DNA of 64,000 nt from Paraprevotella xylaniphila YIT 11841 (GCF_000205165.1 NZ_GL883870.1:83477-147476), one strand, 5' to 3'; counted from the stretch's first letter, positions 7,820-17,089 are shown. Notes: generated by a model from the letters alone, not told the origin. Program-made: numbers and translations.

Positions 7820-8317
7820 TCATAACGGTTTCAGGTTGATACGGCTGCTGTAGATGGCGTTCAGCTCGTCACGGTACTGTTCCAGATGGGCCGAAAGGAT
7901 ATTGTCGATGTAGCAGGAAATGCTGACAGTCGGTGCTATCACGGAAAGCAGGGTGCGCACCCGTTCATAGTTCTCGCTGCTGACATAGGTCTGCCGGCGC
8001 TCTTTCACAACGTTGTTGCCGAACAGATGTTCGGGATACTCCTGAAGACTGTTCTTTTTCCGGTGTGTTTTCCCCCGAAGAACCGGAGACGGTGCTTCTT
8101 CCTCACCGCCGGACACACCGGAACCGGGAACTTCCACCTTGTCGGATTTGGCAGGAATCCCCGACCGGTTTTCCGTTTCCGGTTTCTTATCATCTTCTTT
8201 TTGGGAGTCAGCAGCGTTGCTCCCATAACGATTTTCCAGGACAGAGGCGGGAATATCCCCGGCCATTACGCGGCGTATCTGCTCCTCGTCGATTTTAACT
8301 TCCTTTCTCTTTACCAT
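7820..8317 (-). CDS. DUF3408 protein (TraB-like, conjugative transposon)
   Basis: The 165-residue protein has a charged, low-complexity middle (PETENRSGIPAKSDK, GGEEEAPSPV) and a conserved C-terminal half: QTYVSSENYERVRTLLSVIA, then SCYIDNILSAHLEQYRDE. This is the DUF3408 pattern found beside ParA-like TraA in CTnDOT-family elements; the function is probably accessory to conjugation or partition. Here the expected ParA gene upstream is missing and a non-coding stretch follows instead, so the transfer module is incomplete in this window. Its end faces the terminator of the sigma-like unit. Confidence 0.8.
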   Translation of the reverse strand: MVKRKEVKIDEEQIRRVMAGDIPASVLENRYGSNAADSQKEDDKKPETENRSGIPAKSDKVEVPGSGVSGGEEEAPSPVLRGKTHRKKNSLQEYPEHLFGNNVVKERRQTYVSSENYERVRTLLSVIAPTVSISCYIDNILSAHLEQYRDELNAIYSSRINLKPL

Positions 8318-8339
8318 GAATTATCTAATTTTGATAGTT

Positions 8340-8850
8340 GAACAATTCTTTTCCGGCAGTCCTGCATTTTCATCACGTTGTGAATGTTAGAATACCACCC
8401 TTATTACATGCTTGCATTATCTGACGGGTATGTACATCCGACCGGCAAGCCGGTCATGTATCCAATCCCCCACGTGTTCAGTCTGACATTAAGCCGGTCA
8501 CGCATTCACACATGGGGAAACGGTTGCCTTATTATGTTCTTACATATCCCCGTTCACCCGTTACCGGACGGTTTAAGGCAACCATACACCATGTACCTGA
8601 CGCACACTTGGATGATTGAACTGCCGAACACATGCTGACATGCGGCAAAATAACGATAATTTTTCCGGATTGGCACTATCATGGCGGTCTGCTGACGGTC
8701 TGTGACACTGTATGTCATCCTGTTACACCGCCCAAGTACCCCGGTGGCTCCGGTTTTGGATATTCAAAAAATGATAAAGATGGCTGCGGAAGGATTTTAT
8801 AGACGGGAAGTGGATAAGATGCCATATTTTGATTTTTCGACAGAAAAATT
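8340..8850. other. Non-coding, hairpin-rich stretch upstream of DUF3408
   Basis: I see no supportable gene. GACCGGC-AA-GCCGGTC (8440-8455) is a perfect 7-bp stem flanked by partly matching GGGTATGT and ATGTATCC. GGTTGCCTTA (8522-8531) is the exact reverse complement of TAAGGCAACC (8574-8583). In related elements this position separates the partition-like genes from the mobilization genes. Confidence 0.5.
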
Positions 8851-8923
8851 CATGTTCAAACGAACATGGCAAGTTGTGTTTTGGGGCACCCGAAATGATT
8901 TCGGGCACCCAAAACAACTTGCC
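8851..8923. other. Nested inverted repeats, candidate transfer origin
   Basis: CATGTTC-AAAC-GAACATG (8851-8868) abuts a larger hairpin whose arms are GGCAAGTTGTGTTTTGGG (from 8868) and CCCAAAACAACTTGCC (to 8923). CCCGAAAT and ATTTCGGG form an inner stem. Adjacent inverted repeats beside a tra-type gene suit an oriT, but no relaxase gene is visible and the assignment is inferred. Confidence 0.4.
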
Positions 8924-9086
8924 GCTCGCCTGAAGGCTCGGGACGGGCTTCACTCCAAAGTCGTTGCGCCTGAAAGCCGAAAAAGAGGAACAAAGAAACG
9001 GGAAAATGAACGCTGTAATGTACAGATTTGCTTTCAAGAAACGACCACTGCTGAAAAAAAGAATGAACTTTATTCGTGTTATCAAT

Positions 9087-9340
9087 CTATTGCAAGCTGT
9101 ATTTTTTCATCTTACGGTGCTGTATAGCGGATTTATTTTCAGCAACAATATTGCCTGTTTAGGGTATCCGTTGCATATTTGAAGAACTTTGATAGTGGAT
9201 GCTTTCTCCGTATTCTCATCTTTCAATGGCAATGTAAAAGGCGGAATCTCTTCATTCGTGTATTCTGTTTTACCTGTATTTAGATCCGAAAGTTCCAACA
9301 ACAAAGGATTTTCCGTAGCGAGTACAGCTCTTTTTGCCAA
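9087..9340 (-). pseudogene. C-terminal remnant of an RteB-like response regulator
   Basis: The translation aligns with the end of the intact rteB homologue just upstream: KRAVLATENPLLLELSDLN matches KRSVLVSESPVLEIEGLN, and ICNGYPKQAILLLKINP matches ACNGHREQAAAMLKINP. After Asn-Pro an indel shifts the frame; the continuing frame gives RKMKKYSLQ and a stop at 9087-9089, matching RKMKKYGLN. Only the Fis-type HTH end survives, with no receiver or ATPase domain. It is therefore a second, decayed copy of rteB's 3' end, joined directly to the RibD-like gene. Confidence 0.8.
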
Positions 9341-9354
9341 TAAGGATATGCAAG

Positions 9355-9771
9355 TTACATCTTACAAGGATTGCGGTAAATCAGACGGCAGATACCATTG
9401 GAAAAAGCAACGGCCTTATGCAATTGCCATTGCTTGGGAGGAAGGATCTTCTGCACAGAATTTCCCTTTCCAGTGGAATAAGGAAACAGATAAACAATGA
9501 ATTCGTCCACAAGGTTGTAGTGGAAGAGTCCCCGCAAAAGTTCAAGGGATTCTGCATCATGGACTTCTGCCAGATAAGTAAAAGAAGAGTTTTTACTGTC
9601 TTTCTCACAAAGCAAATCCAGTATGGAATGAGGTAAAATCCAGGCATTGCAGTATTCCCGCCAATGAACAAACCCTTTTCTGTGGTTCATTACCCATTGT
9701 GTCAGCACATCATCAGATTCCGGCAGGAAACCGTCTAATGTCATTGCCGTTACTGCTTGGATTTTTGACAT
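9355..9771 (-). CDS. RibD C-terminal/dihydrofolate-reductase-like protein
   Basis: The 138-residue protein opens with SKIQAVTAMTLDGFLPE and later has NLVDEFIVYLFPYSTGKGN, both typical of the RibD C-terminal (DHFR-like) fold that binds NADPH. Many family members are 170-190 residues, so this copy is short, mainly in the nucleotide-binding middle. Substrate unknown. Such genes occur in CTnDOT-type elements near the rte genes. It lies between the rteB remnant and the intact rteB homologue; whether it is still functional is uncertain. Confidence 0.6.
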   Translation of the reverse strand: MSKIQAVTAMTLDGFLPESDDVLTQWVMNHRKGFVHWREYCNAWILPHSILDLLCEKDSKNSSFTYLAEVHDAESLELLRGLFHYNLVDEFIVYLFPYSTGKGNSVQKILPPKQWQLHKAVAFSNGICRLIYRNPCKM

Positions 9772-10078
9772 ATAAATTCTGTTTTAAATCCGGATCGGAA
9801 GCCGTCCAAAAAAGAAGCGTGCACACACACTACTTCAAGCGACGGTTCTGGAATAGCCTTAACGGGGAGTACGTGAATGCACGCTATGCGAAAGCACAGC
9901 ATAAGCATCACGCAATAGTTCCCGTTGTTCAAATTTTCCAGATTTTCGCTTGAGACGTCTTGCGGTCTTATGTTATAATCATCGGCAACAGTCTCACAGA
10001 CGATATGCCGCTTTTTCTCTATTTACTTGCAAATGTACACATATTCAGCGAGATTTGCATTAGCTACAGACATCAATT
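9772..10078. other. Intergenic stretch downstream of rteB without a clear gene
   Basis: Short frames exist on both strands but none has a start, a usable length and a recognisable motif. One minus-strand frame near 9870-9970 (RKSGKFEQRELLRDAY) looks protein-like and may be a decayed piece of another gene. Confidence 0.4.
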
Positions 10079-11395
10079 TTAGTTCAGCCCGTATTTTTTC
10101 ATTTTCCGGTACAGTGTTGCCGGATTTATCTTGAGCATCGCAGCTGCCTGTTCCCGGTGTCCGTTGCAGGCTTTAAGGGCGTTTATAATATAGATTTTCT
10201 CCTGCGATTCGTCTTTTAGCGGACGGATAGCAGTTATAGAAATTGGCTCATTATCATGCTGATGGATTTCTATATTTAATCCTTCTATCTCCAATACCGG
10301 TGATTCCGAAACAAGTACGGAACGCTTGATCTTGTTTTGCAGTTCACGTACATTGCCCGGCCACGGGTAGGCAAGCATCCTGCGCTTGGCATCGTCCGTA
10401 AAGCCGTATGTCTCCCGTTTCAGTTCTTTCGAGTAGCGTTCTCGGAAGAATTCAGCCAAAGGGATGATGTCTTCCGCACATTCGGCCAACGACGGCTGGT
10501 GGATCTCGAACTCGCAAAGGCGGTGATAGAGGTCTTCCCTGAACCTGCCGTCCTTGATAGCCTGTTGCAAATCCTCGTTCGTGGCAGCGATAATACGCAC
10601 ATCTGCAATCCGTTCCTTGCCGCTGCCTATCGGAGTATAGGTGTTTTCCTGCAACACCCGGAGCAGCATGGACTGTGTCTCATAGGACATGGTTCCTATC
10701 TCGTCCAAAAACAACGTGCCGCCTTTTGCCATATCGAAATAGCCTGTCTTGGCTGTATCCGCACCGGTAAACGCCCCTTTCTCGTGTCCGAAGAAAAGCG
10801 AGGCGGCCAATTCACGTGGCAATGTTCCACAATTCACCGCCACGAAAGGCATGTTCCAACGCCCACTGCCCTGATGGATGCTCTGCGCCACCGATTCCTT
10901 GCCCGTACCGTTGGCTCCGAGAATCATCACGGACATTTCTGACGGAGCGACCAGTCTGGCATATTTCTCCACTTGCAGGATCTTGGGGCTTGTCCGGTGG
11001 AAAAGTTTCTTTTCCTGCTTCCGTACGATAACCATCGGCCGGAATACATCCTCTGCCAGTTCCAACAGGTGTTCCTTGCGTACCGGCTTGGGCAGGTAGT
11101 CTATCGCACCCAATTTGATGGTGCGTACCACATCCGGAACCGACACATATTCGGTCGTGATGATAAAGGGGATATCCTTCTTCTCCTTGCGGAGCCATTC
11201 CAGGAGCGAGATGCCGTCACCTTCCGGCAGGCGCACATCCGAGAGTATCAGGTCGAACTGCGTTTTGCGTATCAGCGAACGGGCAATCGGCTCGTTCATG
11301 GCCGTCACCGCCTCATAACCAACCTGTGCAAACCAGTCTTTCTGCATCTGCGACAAGCCGACATTGTCTTCAACTATCAGTATTTTCCTTTTCAT
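10079..11395 (-). CDS. rteB: RteB-like sigma-54-type response regulator
   Basis: The 438-residue protein has a receiver domain (LIVEDNVGLSQ; phospho-acceptor Asp in LILSDVRLPEGDG), an AAA+ ATPase with Walker A GANGTGKES, the GAFTGA loop (FGHEKGAFTGA) and GGTLFLDEIG, then a Fis-type HTH (REQAAAMLKINPATLYRKMK). It is the NtrC-family partner of RteA in CTnDOT-like elements, where it activates rteC and so excision and transfer. The start overlaps the rteA end by 26 nt. No rteC is found downstream; the space holds the RibD-like gene and an rteB remnant. Confidence 0.9.
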   Translation of the reverse strand: MKRKILIVEDNVGLSQMQKDWFAQVGYEAVTAMNEPIARSLIRKTQFDLILSDVRLPEGDGISLLEWLRKEKKDIPFIITTEYVSVPDVVRTIKLGAIDYLPKPVRKEHLLELAEDVFRPMVIVRKQEKKLFHRTSPKILQVEKYARLVAPSEMSVMILGANGTGKESVAQSIHQGSGRWNMPFVAVNCGTLPRELAASLFFGHEKGAFTGADTAKTGYFDMAKGGTLFLDEIGTMSYETQSMLLRVLQENTYTPIGSGKERIADVRIIAATNEDLQQAIKDGRFREDLYHRLCEFEIHQPSLAECAEDIIPLAEFFRERYSKELKRETYGFTDDAKRRMLAYPWPGNVRELQNKIKRSVLVSESPVLEIEGLNIEIHQHDNEPISITAIRPLKDESQEKIYIINALKACNGHREQAAAMLKINPATLYRKMKKYGLN

Positions 11396-12926
11396 TTGTC
11401 TGTCTTTTTATTTCATTCTCCGCTCCCGCTATGAGCTTGGCGGTACATTCCATTATCTGCCGTGTGTGCTCCCGTACAGCGTCATCAGTTGCGGTGTCGT
11501 CTTTCAGCAGGGTACGATAGGCGGACAAGGCATCTTCCATCTGCAACAGTTCCCACATCGGAAGCATACGGTGGACGGTCTCGCGCAACTTATGCCGGTC
11601 ATTGTCATTCATCCCTGATGATAGTTCCTCCATATCCTTTTCAGACTGGATGACGAAGGAACGTAACAGTCCGGCCTTATCGCTGACTTCTGAGAGCATC
11701 GCACTGAAATCAAATCCATGACCATCATCCTTCCGACATCTCTTTACAGTAGAAAGCAGACCGAGCAACTCCGAAGACGAGAACGGCTTGTAGATGCAGG
11801 CTGTAAATCCGGCATCAAGGAAAGCGTCTTTTTCCTTGTCGCCACGTGCGGTCATGGCGACAACGGGTATCGTGCGTGAGTTGCCGATATTCGAACTGCG
11901 CAACAGGGTCAGCAGTTCGAAGCCGTTGGTGCCGGGCATCCGGATATCAGATAACAGCAGGTCGTAATTTTGAGAGCGCATAGCCCTGACCACCTCTTTG
12001 GCAGTGGAACATACCGTGCAGGACATGCCGTTGCGTTCCAGCATCTCCTTGATTACATCCCTCAACATGCCGTCATCATCAATGACAAGCACATTATGGG
12101 GCAGATCTCCGGGACACGGCAGTATCCGGTTCTCGCCCACTAAAGGCTCGTCCGTTTCCGGCAATGGAAGGGTTACACGGAACGTGCTTCCCCGGTCGAT
12201 GGAACTTGTCACTTCGATTGTCCCATCGAGCAGGTTCACAAGCCCCTGCGTGATGGGCAACCCCAGTCCGTAACCGTCGGCATTGGCTGCGGAAGTCCGA
12301 CACTCGAACGGGCGGAAGATGCGTGAGAGCGTTTCTTCTGTCATGCCGATGCCGGTATCTTTTATCTCCAGTACCAATTCCCCTTTGTGATAGCGGGCAT
12401 TGAAACCGATGGTACCGGATTCCGTGAACTTGACAGCATTCGTAAGCAGGTTGTCAATAATCTGTTCTATGCGGTCCGCATCGCCATAGAGCCTGACTTC
12501 CGTTTCCTTGAAATCGCAGTCGAAAAGAATGCCCTTGTTGTTGACCACGTGGGAAAATCCCGAAGCGGTACGATCCAGAAGTTCGTGCAGGTTGAATGGA
12601 ACATCGTTTCGTATCTCTTTCGCCTCGTTCAGTCGGTACACGTCCAGCAAATTGTTGAGCAAATGCACCACATGGCGGCATACGGTTCCAATATTGTCCA
12701 GATAAATGTTCCGCCGCTTCCTTTCCCGTGTGTCCATCGCCAGTTCGGCGTTGCCGCTGATGATGTTCAAAGGGGCGCGGATGTCGTGTGACATGGTCAG
12801 GATGATGTTCTTGCGCATTTCCAGCAGTGCGGTATTCTCCTCTATTGTATCTTCCAGCCGTTTCCGACCTTTGTCTTTTGCCTTTATATCCCGCTGTATA
12901 ATCAGATACGAGATGACGAGCAGCAC
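11370..12926 (-). CDS. rteA: RteA-like hybrid histidine kinase, C-terminal part after amber codon
   Basis: These 518 residues hold the end of a second transmembrane segment (VISYLIIQRD), a HisKA domain with phospho-His in TMSHDIRAPLN, a HATPase domain (NLLTNAVKF, DTGIGM, GYGLGLPI), a receiver domain (VLVIDDDG; Asp in LLLSDIRMPG) and a C-terminal Hpt-like helix bundle (RETVHRML). RteA senses a signal and phosphorylates RteB. The frame continues upstream without shift into the sensor part and is broken only by TAG at 12945-12947. Whether this piece is made from an internal start, by read-through, or not at all cannot be decided from sequence. Overlaps rteB by 26 nt. Confidence 0.85.
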   Translation of the reverse strand: MLLVISYLIIQRDIKAKDKGRKRLEDTIEENTALLEMRKNIILTMSHDIRAPLNIISGNAELAMDTRERKRRNIYLDNIGTVCRHVVHLLNNLLDVYRLNEAKEIRNDVPFNLHELLDRTASGFSHVVNNKGILFDCDFKETEVRLYGDADRIEQIIDNLLTNAVKFTESGTIGFNARYHKGELVLEIKDTGIGMTEETLSRIFRPFECRTSAANADGYGLGLPITQGLVNLLDGTIEVTSSIDRGSTFRVTLPLPETDEPLVGENRILPCPGDLPHNVLVIDDDGMLRDVIKEMLERNGMSCTVCSTAKEVVRAMRSQNYDLLLSDIRMPGTNGFELLTLLRSSNIGNSRTIPVVAMTARGDKEKDAFLDAGFTACIYKPFSSSELLGLLSTVKRCRKDDGHGFDFSAMLSEVSDKAGLLRSFVIQSEKDMEELSSGMNDNDRHKLRETVHRMLPMWELLQMEDALSAYRTLLKDDTATDDAVREHTRQIMECTAKLIAGAENEIKRQTNEKENTDS

Positions 12927-12944
12927 GATGGCGGAGACGACCAG

Positions 12945-13688
12945 CTAAGTGATGATGTGCATTGAACGGTCATAGGAGGCTTCAAGACGCAGTTCCTTTT
13001 CGGTCAGTATGCGTTCGGTCTGCCCATCCATTGTGGCTATCAGGTTGCGCAGTTTGCGATTGAGTGCCTTGTTGTGACGGCGCAGACTATCAGCATAGGT
13101 GTCGATGGTTTCCTGTCTTTCTTCCTGCATGGATTGTAGTTTCTTGTTCAATGCGTAAAGTGTGGCGGAGGCGGAAGGCGTTACTTGCACCGTTTCTTTC
13201 GCACCGAAAAATCCGGCGACACCCTTTTTCTTGCGAGTCACGGTTTTAGTTTTGGCTTCTTCCGGCAACCGGGTAAGCAGCAGACTATCCGGGTTGTCCT
13301 GCTCACGGAACAGCAGCATGATTTGGCGTAGGTGTTCTTCCTTGTTTGCCAGCAGATGGCGGAGCGTGTCTATTTGCGCCCGGCTGACAAACTCTTCATT
13401 TCCATTGTGTATGGTTTGTAGCATGGTATCTACACAGATACGGAGCGAATGGTAGTTCTCAAAATCTTCATCCTCCCAAGCAAGGGCGGTTTCGCCGTAA
13501 GTGGCGAGGATGGTAATATGGCGGTGGATGGTATTGCCGTTGTGTTGTACCTTGTGGATGGCTTGCATATCGCCTTCTATCGCCATTACACGATTGCGCT
13601 CATGTAGCAAGACGGCGACCATACTGCCAATGATCGCCATCAGAAGGAAAAAACTGAATATTATCTTATGCTGCAATAATAGTTTCAT
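12945..13688 (-). CDS. rteA: RteA-like sensor, N-terminal part ending at amber codon
   Basis: These 247 residues carry a first membrane helix (IIFSFFLLMAIIGSMVAV) and a ~200-residue, largely helical extracytoplasmic domain with a basic stretch (KTKTVTRKKKG) and coiled-coil-like ends. The frame stops at TAG just where the second membrane helix should start; ignoring that codon, LVVSAIVLLVISYL follows in frame, and the whole would be a 772-residue RteA-type hybrid kinase. The start overlaps the tatC end by 23 nt, which ties the sensor's translation to the cargo operon. Probably a recent nonsense mutation (for example CAG to TAG). Confidence 0.8.
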   Translation of the reverse strand: MKLLLQHKIIFSFFLLMAIIGSMVAVLLHERNRVMAIEGDMQAIHKVQHNGNTIHRHITILATYGETALAWEDEDFENYHSLRICVDTMLQTIHNGNEEFVSRAQIDTLRHLLANKEEHLRQIMLLFREQDNPDSLLLTRLPEEAKTKTVTRKKKGVAGFFGAKETVQVTPSASATLYALNKKLQSMQEERQETIDTYADSLRRHNKALNRKLRNLIATMDGQTERILTEKELRLEASYDRSMHIIT

Positions 13689-14484
13689 TAACCTTTGAAT
13701 ATTTCACGATGAGAATACTCACCTCATACAACAACCACATCGGTAAAGCCACAAGCGACAGAGTAAACACGTCCGAAGTCGGAGTAATAATAGCCGCTAT
13801 GACAAGAATAACCACTACGGCGTGTTTCCTGTATTTGCGCATGAAGTCGGCAGAGAGCAATCCCAGTTTGGCAAAAAGCCATGAGAGAATCGGTATTTCA
13901 AATACAATTCCCATAGCCAGACACATCAGCATCATTGTGGATATGTAGGATTGCAATGTTATCATGTTCATCACATCGCCACTTACCTGATAAGTGCCCA
14001 AGAAGCGGAATGTCAGTGGGAAGATCAGAAAGTAGCTGACCGAAACTCCCAGCATGAACATCAGATAACCGCCTCCCACCATACGCACAACATATTTCCG
14101 TTCATCTGCATACAGAGCCGGCGATACGAAACGGAACAGTTGGTAAAGAATATAAGGAGAAGCGCACAGCACTCCGACGCATAACGCCGCTTTCATGTGG
14201 ATGATGAACTGTTCGGCAAGCCCAGTGTTTATCAGTTGCACGAAGAAATCTGGGGAGCCAGTTTGAGTAATCAGTCCGCTTAGCCGGTACAGCATACGAT
14301 AGGTAATGAAGCCAGCCTCTTTGGGAGCAAGAATGATAGTAAAGAGTTCTTCTTTGAAGATGAACGCGAAAATACCGAAGATAATGGTGACGGCGACGAT
14401 TTTCACAATCGCCGCCCGAAGTACATCCAAGTGTTCCCAAAAACTCAGACCGCTCGCTTTGCCCTCTTTCGCTCTCATGCTCAT
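13666..14484 (-). CDS. tatC: Twin-arginine translocase subunit TatC
   Basis: The 272-residue membrane protein has six predicted helices and TatC features: the N-terminal [14 protein letters not shown] (usually SFxxHLxELRxR), [13 protein letters not shown], and the later [19 protein letters not shown]. TatC recognises twin-arginine signals and, with TatA, exports folded, cofactor-loaded proteins. It overlaps tatA by 4 nt (ATGA) and the rteA homologue by 23 nt. Carriage of tatAC on a mobile element next to a Tat-signal reductase suggests dedicated export of cargo, or insurance in hosts lacking Tat. Confidence 0.92.
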   Translation of the reverse strand: MSMRAKEGKASGLSFWEHLDVLRAAIVKIVAVTIIFGIFAFIFKEELFTIILAPKEAGFITYRMLYRLSGLITQTGSPDFFVQLINTGLAEQFIIHMKAALCVGVLCASPYILYQLFRFVSPALYADERKYVVRMVGGGYLMFMLGVSVSYFLIFPLTFRFLGTYQVSGDVMNMITLQSYISTMMLMCLAMGIVFEIPILSWLFAKLGLLSADFMRKYRKHAVVVILVIAAIITPTSDVFTLSLVALPMWLLYEVSILIVKYSKVNETIIAA

Positions 14485-14675
14485 TCCTTTTTCGTAGGCT
14501 CTTCCTCAATCTCTTTTTCGATATTGTTCATTCCATCCTTAAAAGAGCGTACACCTTTTCCAATGCCTTTCATCAACTCAGGAATTTTCTTGCCGCCAAA
14601 GAAAAGCAGAACAACCAATGCGATCAGTAAAACTTCCTGCATACCAATACCGCCAATAAATAAGGGTGTCATCAT
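14481..14675 (-). CDS. tatA: Twin-arginine translocase subunit TatA
   Basis: The 64-residue protein has a single N-terminal membrane helix ([14 protein letters not shown]), the hallmark [16 protein letters not shown] hinge and an amphipathic helix, then an acidic-basic tail ([12 protein letters not shown]). TatA/E proteins polymerise to form the translocation pore. It lacks a TatB partner here; many Bacteroidetes use TatA and TatC only. It follows the exported flavodoxin by one nucleotide and overlaps tatC by 4 nt. Confidence 0.92.
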   Translation of the reverse strand: MMTPLFIGGIGMQEVLLIALVVLLFFGGKKIPELMKGIGKGVRSFKDGMNNIEKEIEEEPTKKE

Positions 14676-14676
14676 T

Positions 14677-15252
14677 TTATTTCAAAAACTCCAGTTTATC
14701 AATCCATTCGTGAATAGCATTTTCGCTCATGCGATTCAGTAATTTTCCTGTCTGCCAATTCAAATCGGGATAGGTATGTTTCAAAGTAGTCACGCTGTTG
14801 GTGATAGAACTGCCTCCAGATGTGGAGAACGGGATTACGGTCTTACCTTTCAGATTGTGACTTTCGATAAATGTATTGATGATTCTCGGTGCTAAGTCCC
14901 ACCAGATAGGATAACCTATGAAAATCACATCATAATCAGAGATGTTCTCTTTCTTGCTTTTGATTGCCGGACGTGCCTTCGGGTCATTCATCTCCACAGA
15001 ACTGCGTGATTGTTTGTCATTCCAATCAAGATCTTCGCTCGTATAGGGCTTTACGGGAGTTATCACATAAAGTTCTCCACCTGTAGCCTTTGTCAGTTTT
15101 TTAGCGGCATCGGCAGTAGTACCTGTCGCAGAAAAATAAGCGACGAGGATTTTATTATTCGATTGTCTGTTGTTCATATCCTGTTTTTGTTGAGCAAAAG
15201 TTGCGGTCGCCATACCAACGACCGACAACAATACCAATAAGAATTTATACAT
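14677..15252 (-). CDS. Exported flavodoxin-like protein
   Basis: The 191-residue protein has a signal peptide ([20 protein letters not shown], then QQ) and a flavodoxin fold: the FMN phosphate loop [29 protein letters not shown], and [10 protein letters not shown]. It would bind FMN and shuttle electrons outside the cytoplasm. Signal-bearing flavodoxins are uncommon outside Bacteroidetes. It sits between the CMD-cupin gene (6 nt gap) and tatA (1 nt gap). A second, lipid-anchored flavodoxin lies in the same operon. Confidence 0.85.
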   Translation of the reverse strand: MYKFLLVLLSVVGMATATFAQQKQDMNNRQSNNKILVAYFSATGTTADAAKKLTKATGGELYVITPVKPYTSEDLDWNDKQSRSSVEMNDPKARPAIKSKKENISDYDVIFIGYPIWWDLAPRIINTFIESHNLKGKTVIPFSTSGGSSITNSVTTLKHTYPDLNWQTGKLLNRMSENAIHEWIDKLEFLK

Positions 15253-15258
15253 GGGATA

Positions 15259-16077
15259 TTATTTCAAAAGGTTATCGTATTCCTCGTCAGTTACGGGTTC
15301 AAGCCATTCATTGGAAGCGTTTTCTCCGGGTATCTCAAAGGCGAGATGTGCAAACCAGCTGTCTGCCGCCGCACCGTGCCAGTGTTTCATATTTGCCGGG
15401 ATATGGATGACCGTGCCGGGCAAGATCTCTACCGCAGGCTTGCCTTCCTCCTGATACCAACCGCGTCCGGCTACGCCGATCAACATCTGTCCGCCACCGT
15501 TCTTTGCCTTGTGGATGTGCCAGTTGTTGCGGCAACGAGGCTCGAAAGTGACATTGGAGAAAGGAATCTGCGAATCTGATATCCGGGCAAGGTAGCTGTT
15601 ACCGATGAAGTATTTTGCGTATGCGGTATTCGGTTCGCCGATGGGAAAAATCATTTCGCGTTGGAAAGCCGCTTTCGCATCTTCACCAGTTACATCTTCC
15701 GCCCATACATTCTTGGCAAGATTGAAGGCAGCCCAAGCCTTCGGCCATCCGGCATAGAAGCCGATATGGGTGATGATTTCAGCGATTTCGGTGCGGGTGA
15801 TGCCGTTTTTCTTCGCCGATTGCAGGTGGAAGGTCAGCGAGTTGTCCGTGATGCCCTGACTGATGAGTGATGTTATTGTTACTAAACTGCGGTCACGCAA
15901 GTTGAGCAGGTCATTTCTACTCCACACTTCTCCGAAAAGGACATCATCGTTGAGTTCTGCGAATTTGGGTGCGAACTCGCCAAGCTGGTCGCGCCCTGCG
16001 GTCTGTACTATCTTTTCCTGTGCCATAACATTGATTGTTAGAATGGTAAATACTGAAATTAAAATAATTCTGTTCAT
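15259..16077 (-). CDS. Exported carboxymuconolactone decarboxylase-cupin fusion
   Basis: A signal peptide (MNRIILISVFTILTINVMA) precedes a CMD/AhpD-like helical domain (about 25-130, with LVTITSLISQGITDNSL and EIITHIGFYAGWP) and a C-terminal cupin (about 165-250). Cupin metal ligands are visible as HIHKAKNGG and the HIPANMKHWHG histidines. The AhpD CxxC pair is absent, so this is not a peroxidase-type AhpD. Similar CMD-cupin proteins occur in oxidoreductase clusters with flavodoxins and aldo/keto reductases; the substrate is unknown. Confidence 0.85.
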   Translation of the reverse strand: MNRIILISVFTILTINVMAQEKIVQTAGRDQLGEFAPKFAELNDDVLFGEVWSRNDLLNLRDRSLVTITSLISQGITDNSLTFHLQSAKKNGITRTEIAEIITHIGFYAGWPKAWAAFNLAKNVWAEDVTGEDAKAAFQREMIFPIGEPNTAYAKYFIGNSYLARISDSQIPFSNVTFEPRCRNNWHIHKAKNGGGQMLIGVAGRGWYQEEGKPAVEILPGTVIHIPANMKHWHGAAADSWFAHLAFEIPGENASNEWLEPVTDEEYDNLLK

Positions 16078-16083
16078 AGCTTT

Positions 16084-17079
16084 TTATTGAATGAAGTTAT
16101 TGATTCGGTTTGCCGGATTGACCGGGCTTTGGTCGGACAGCTCCAATGATTTGACCATGTGCAATGTTCCTTGCTTGTACTTTTGAAAATGCTCTGATGC
16201 GATATGTTGTTCGTAAGCCGTTTTGCTTGAATAGGTTTCCAAAATCGTAATCATGCAAGGATTTTCTTTTTCCTGCACGGCATACATGGTCAGTACGCCC
16301 GGCTCGGTGCGTAAGGAAATTTCACCCACCTCCGCAGCATATTTCATATACTCCTCCAAATGTCCGGGATAGACCTCAATCTTGGAAAGTCGGACAATGC
16401 CGTCAGACTGCATCGGTTCTTTGGCACAGATGGACGGTGCTTTGTCAAGATTGAGACACTTGCCTATAACTTCTCCCGTAGCGATGTAGGAATAGGTCGG
16501 AAAGTCGAACAATACGGGCTTCAGCTTGTTGTAGTCGGGCTTGCCGTTGGCATCAAGCACATTCGGGGCAGCGTATGTATTGACTACGGAGCAGATGAAG
16601 TTGTCAAATCCTTCTGTTTCGTAAATATCTACCACATCACACTCCATTGTAAGTGGTGAAGCGTCAATTACCGGTGTGCCGTTCTCACCCCAATGATAAT
16701 CGAACACTTGCGATTTATCCACCTGCGCACCACTTACACTGCCCACATAATCGGCTTTCTGAAGCATGGCGCGGTCTACCAAATTAACAGACAGTTTCTT
16801 TGATTCCTTGATACCTTGATTGGTATAATGGCTTTTGCTCATGCTCACGAGTATGCGGTCATGTCCGATAATGCCCGTATGACCGACAACGAGCCAATTC
16901 ACTTTCCCATAGACTTCCGCACCGACAACGGTCATCGGTTTCGGGTAAAGAGCCAACAGGTTTCCGATATTCTTCTTTTCCATTTTCGTGCTGTTCTGTT
17001 TGTTCGTTTCCTTTACCGGTTGCGTATTGCACGCCGATAAAAGGGAAATAAACAAGAGGGCCAATATTGATTTTCTCAT
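16084..17079 (-). CDS. Lipoprotein with flavin reductase and ABM monooxygenase domains
   Basis: The start at 17079 gives a lipoprotein signal (RKSILALLFISLLSAC). The body is an FMN-binding split barrel of the flavin-reductase family (about 35-210, with MTVVGAEVYGKVNWLVVGH) followed by an antibiotic-biosynthesis-monooxygenase-like dimeric alpha/beta barrel (about 225-310, with IEVYPGHLEEYMKYA and HIASEHFQKY). It could reduce flavin and act on a small quinone-like or aldehyde substrate at the membrane. An upstream ATG at 17115 is rejected because it would overlap the alcohol dehydrogenase gene and spoil the lipobox. Confidence 0.8.
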   Translation of the reverse strand: MRKSILALLFISLLSACNTQPVKETNKQNSTKMEKKNIGNLLALYPKPMTVVGAEVYGKVNWLVVGHTGIIGHDRILVSMSKSHYTNQGIKESKKLSVNLVDRAMLQKADYVGSVSGAQVDKSQVFDYHWGENGTPVIDASPLTMECDVVDIYETEGFDNFICSVVNTYAAPNVLDANGKPDYNKLKPVLFDFPTYSYIATGEVIGKCLNLDKAPSICAKEPMQSDGIVRLSKIEVYPGHLEEYMKYAAEVGEISLRTEPGVLTMYAVQEKENPCMITILETYSSKTAYEQHIASEHFQKYKQGTLHMVKSLELSDQSPVNPANRINNFIQ

Positions 17080-17089
17080 CCTTACCGTA

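Noticed and set aside
8702..9127. 141-residue plus-strand open frame over the hairpin region
   Set aside because: It reads straight through the inverted repeats and into the antisense of the rteB remnant; composition is not protein-like.
9750..9932. 60-residue minus-strand frame beside the RibD-like gene
   Set aside because: No motif and it overlaps the start of the RibD-like gene out of frame.
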